Position numbers and translations under genes: made by a program. The notes under the pieces are model-generated. The model saw only the letters and a list, made by a program, of their open reading frames with translations. It ran no database searches and was not told the origin of the DNA. Shown one piece after another: positions 30,558 through 31,894 of a stretch of DNA of 31,894 nucleotides (positions are counted from its first letter, which is position 1; every line of letters starts with the position of its first letter). The stretch is taken from positions 1 through 31,894 of IMG/VR virus record IMGVR_UViG_3300035670_007331; one strand, written 5' to 3'. This DNA comes from a virus.

Positions 30558-31488
30558 TAAATTTACACTCCACCATCATCTCGGTGAGACATGCGGTTAG
30601 ATTGAGTTCCTGATCGGCAACAAATGCTGCCTGATATTGATACTTGGCAAGAATCAAAACAGCATTAGGAATAGTAGACTTATCCATAATGTCGTAAAGG
30701 TTGTCATAAATTTTACGATAAACAACGGCAGGATCATCGCCACCAAAGTCAGCTACCCACTTGCGCATTGCACCGAAGTTTTGATCTTTGAGTGATGTTA
30801 CAAGTTCGTTGATAGAAACGTCAGCAATGCTCTTTAAAATACCAGCATCAATCTTTCCGCTGACAGAATACCGTTGAAGTTCGTTTAAGACGCGACGATA
30901 ATCTGGGAAATGCTTTTTTACAACTTCAACAAGGACCGTCTTATCATATGGAATCTTTTCATTGGCCAAAATTTCAGCAGCACGCTTCATAAACGAAGCA
31001 GCCATCTTTGGCTTATCTTCTTTACGGAGTTTGAATTCAATTACAGCGCAACGACTATGCAATGGTTCAATGATTCGATTCTTGAAGTTGCAAGTCATAA
31101 TGAACGTACAGTTATGCGCAAACTCTTCCATCGCCGCACGCATGGCTGGCTGAGTTGAGTTTGGGTTCAGATAATCTGCCTCATCGATGATGATAACTTT
31201 CTTACCACCACCGAGAGACATCGCGCTCGCATAGTTCTTGATCTTGACGCGGAAAGTGTCAATGCCCGATTCATCCGAGCCATTGATCATTAGATAATCA
31301 CAGCCGATCTCGTCGCATAACGCACGAGCAACGGTAGTCTTACCTGTACCTGGAGTGCCGCAAAGCAAGAGATGGGGAATCTCCTTGCGGTCAACATAAG
31401 ATTGGAAAGTTGCTTTGTATTCATCAGGAAGAATACAATCGGCAATAGTATGAGGTCTAAATTTCTCGACCCACAACACTTCATTCAT
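30550..31488 (-). CDS. 44: Clamp-loader ATPase subunit gp44
   Basis: This AAA+ ATPase opens and loads the sliding clamp. The 312-residue protein has VEKFRPHTIADCILP at the start, Walker A GTPGTGKTT at 44-52, Walker B IIIDEADYLN at 99-108, sensor-1 MTCNFKNRI and the SRC motif at 145-147, which supplies the arginine finger. T4 gp44 has about 319 residues, so it is full length. The SD AGGAG precedes the ATG by nine nt. The next gene on is the HNH endonuclease rather than gp62. Confidence 0.96.
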   Translation of the reverse strand: MNEVLWVEKFRPHTIADCILPDEYKATFQSYVDRKEIPHLLLCGTPGTGKTTVARALCDEIGCDYLMINGSDESGIDTFRVKIKNYASAMSLGGGKKVIIIDEADYLNPNSTQPAMRAAMEEFAHNCTFIMTCNFKNRIIEPLHSRCAVIEFKLRKEDKPKMAASFMKRAAEILANEKIPYDKTVLVEVVKKHFPDYRRVLNELQRYSVSGKIDAGILKSIADVSINELVTSLKDQNFGAMRKWVADFGGDDPAVVYRKIYDNLYDIMDKSTIPNAVLILAKYQYQAAFVADQELNLTACLTEMMVECKFNG

Positions 31489-31505
31489 AATAAACTCCTG
31501 ATTGG

Positions 31506-31862
31506 TTATTCAGTGACTATTTTACGCCATTTTCCGTTTGTACGCAAGTACAATTCACCATCAGGACCAGGAACCATATCGACACTTACTGTCTTCAATT
31601 TGATTTTTGGTGCACTTGTTCCAAGATGCAAAGTGCCAGTGCTGTCCAATCTAAATGCTTCGCTATGATTGCTGGTAAATGTCAAATCATTTTTACCATA
31701 ATCTTGAGTGAATCTTAATGAAGAATGACCACCTTCTTCAATTTGTTTTACTGCTTCTGATTTTGCACTAGAAGAAACTAAAGATGCGGCGGCAACTGCA
31801 CCACCTGCAGCGGCGCCACCAGCGAGACCAAGATACTTGAAAAAATTACGTCTTGTGTTCAT
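31506..31862 (-). CDS. Tat signal-peptide protein with tail-fibre-like motif
   Basis: This 118-residue protein begins MNTRRNFFKYLGLAGG, with a twin-arginine motif T-R-R-N-F-F-K followed by a Gly/Ala-rich hydrophobic segment to about residue 28. This fits a Tat signal, implying export of a folded protein through the host Tat pathway. The mature part includes FRLDSTGTLHLGTSAP at about 70-85, resembling the G-x-L-x-L-G-T motif of tail-fibre-type repeats, and ends LRTNGKWRKIVTE. The SD GGAG precedes the ATG by 8 nt. It lies upstream of gp44. Function unknown; a surface or exclusion role is only a possibility. Confidence 0.7.
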   Translation of the reverse strand: MNTRRNFFKYLGLAGGAAAGGAVAAASLVSSSAKSEAVKQIEEGGHSSLRFTQDYGKNDLTFTSNHSEAFRLDSTGTLHLGTSAPKIKLKTVSVDMVPGPDGELYLRTNGKWRKIVTE

Positions 31863-31894
31863 AATATAATCTCCAAAGAAGGATGGGGTGGGGA

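Overview
This window looks like part of a T4-like myovirus genome (Straboviridae/Kyanoviridae-type) from an aquatic phage. Every gene supported here lies on the minus strand, coding is nearly gapless (longest non-coding gap about 135 bp), and neighbouring genes often overlap by 1-14 bp. The T4 replication core is recognisable: clamp loader gp44 and gp62, RegA, dUTPase, dCMP deaminase, DNA polymerase gp43, UvsX and helicase gp41, in the order seen in marine T4-like phages. Hsp20, a 2OG-Fe(II) oxygenase and many 60-150-residue orphan proteins fit the same group. The host cannot be named from this window. No tRNA, rRNA, CRISPR array or insertion sequence was seen.

Read in the direction of transcription (high to low coordinates): 31.9-29.2 kb carries a Tat-signal protein, gp44, an intruding HNH endonuclease, gp62 and RegA. 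29.2-27.1 kb holds dUTPase, Hsp20 (behind a consensus late promoter), dCMP deaminase and a 2OG oxygenase. 27-22.9 kb is a run of small, mostly unassigned genes. 22.9-16.6 kb is a surface-sugar cassette: GT2, a phosphatase-nucleotidyltransferase fusion, a methyltransferase, a WavE-like protein, a GDPD-like protein, two further glycosyltransferase-like proteins and a ROK/polyphosphate-glucokinase-like sugar kinase. 16.4-10.8 kb is the polymerase-recombinase-helicase block. 10.8-9.2 kb has a HEXXH protein and a possible nuclease. 9.2-6.6 kb encodes dTDP-sugar enzymes (RmlB, RmlA and an RmlD-like reductase). 6.55-0 kb holds four large or modular, probably head-associated, proteins and a small cupin.

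The sugar kinase, RmlA, RmlB and reductase could feed a deoxysugar to the glycosyltransferases, although no RmlC epimerase is present here. The left-hand module combines a ligase-like fold, a cytidylyltransferase-like fold, a P-loop kinase-like domain and a mosaic of short phage domains joined by acidic linkers. Its first gene starts with a peptide resembling the T4 capsid-targeting sequence.

The most notable regulatory reading is at 6549-6587. A hairpin would hide the ribosome site of the first head-module gene on read-through RNA, and a late-promoter-like sequence lies exactly where its transcript would lose one hairpin arm. This is the logic known for T4 e and soc. Other points of interest are a Tat signal joined to a tail-fibre-like motif, an overlooked 29-residue basic peptide, a 188-bp coding overlap into gp41, and a 5'-terminal hairpin on the predicted hsp20 message.
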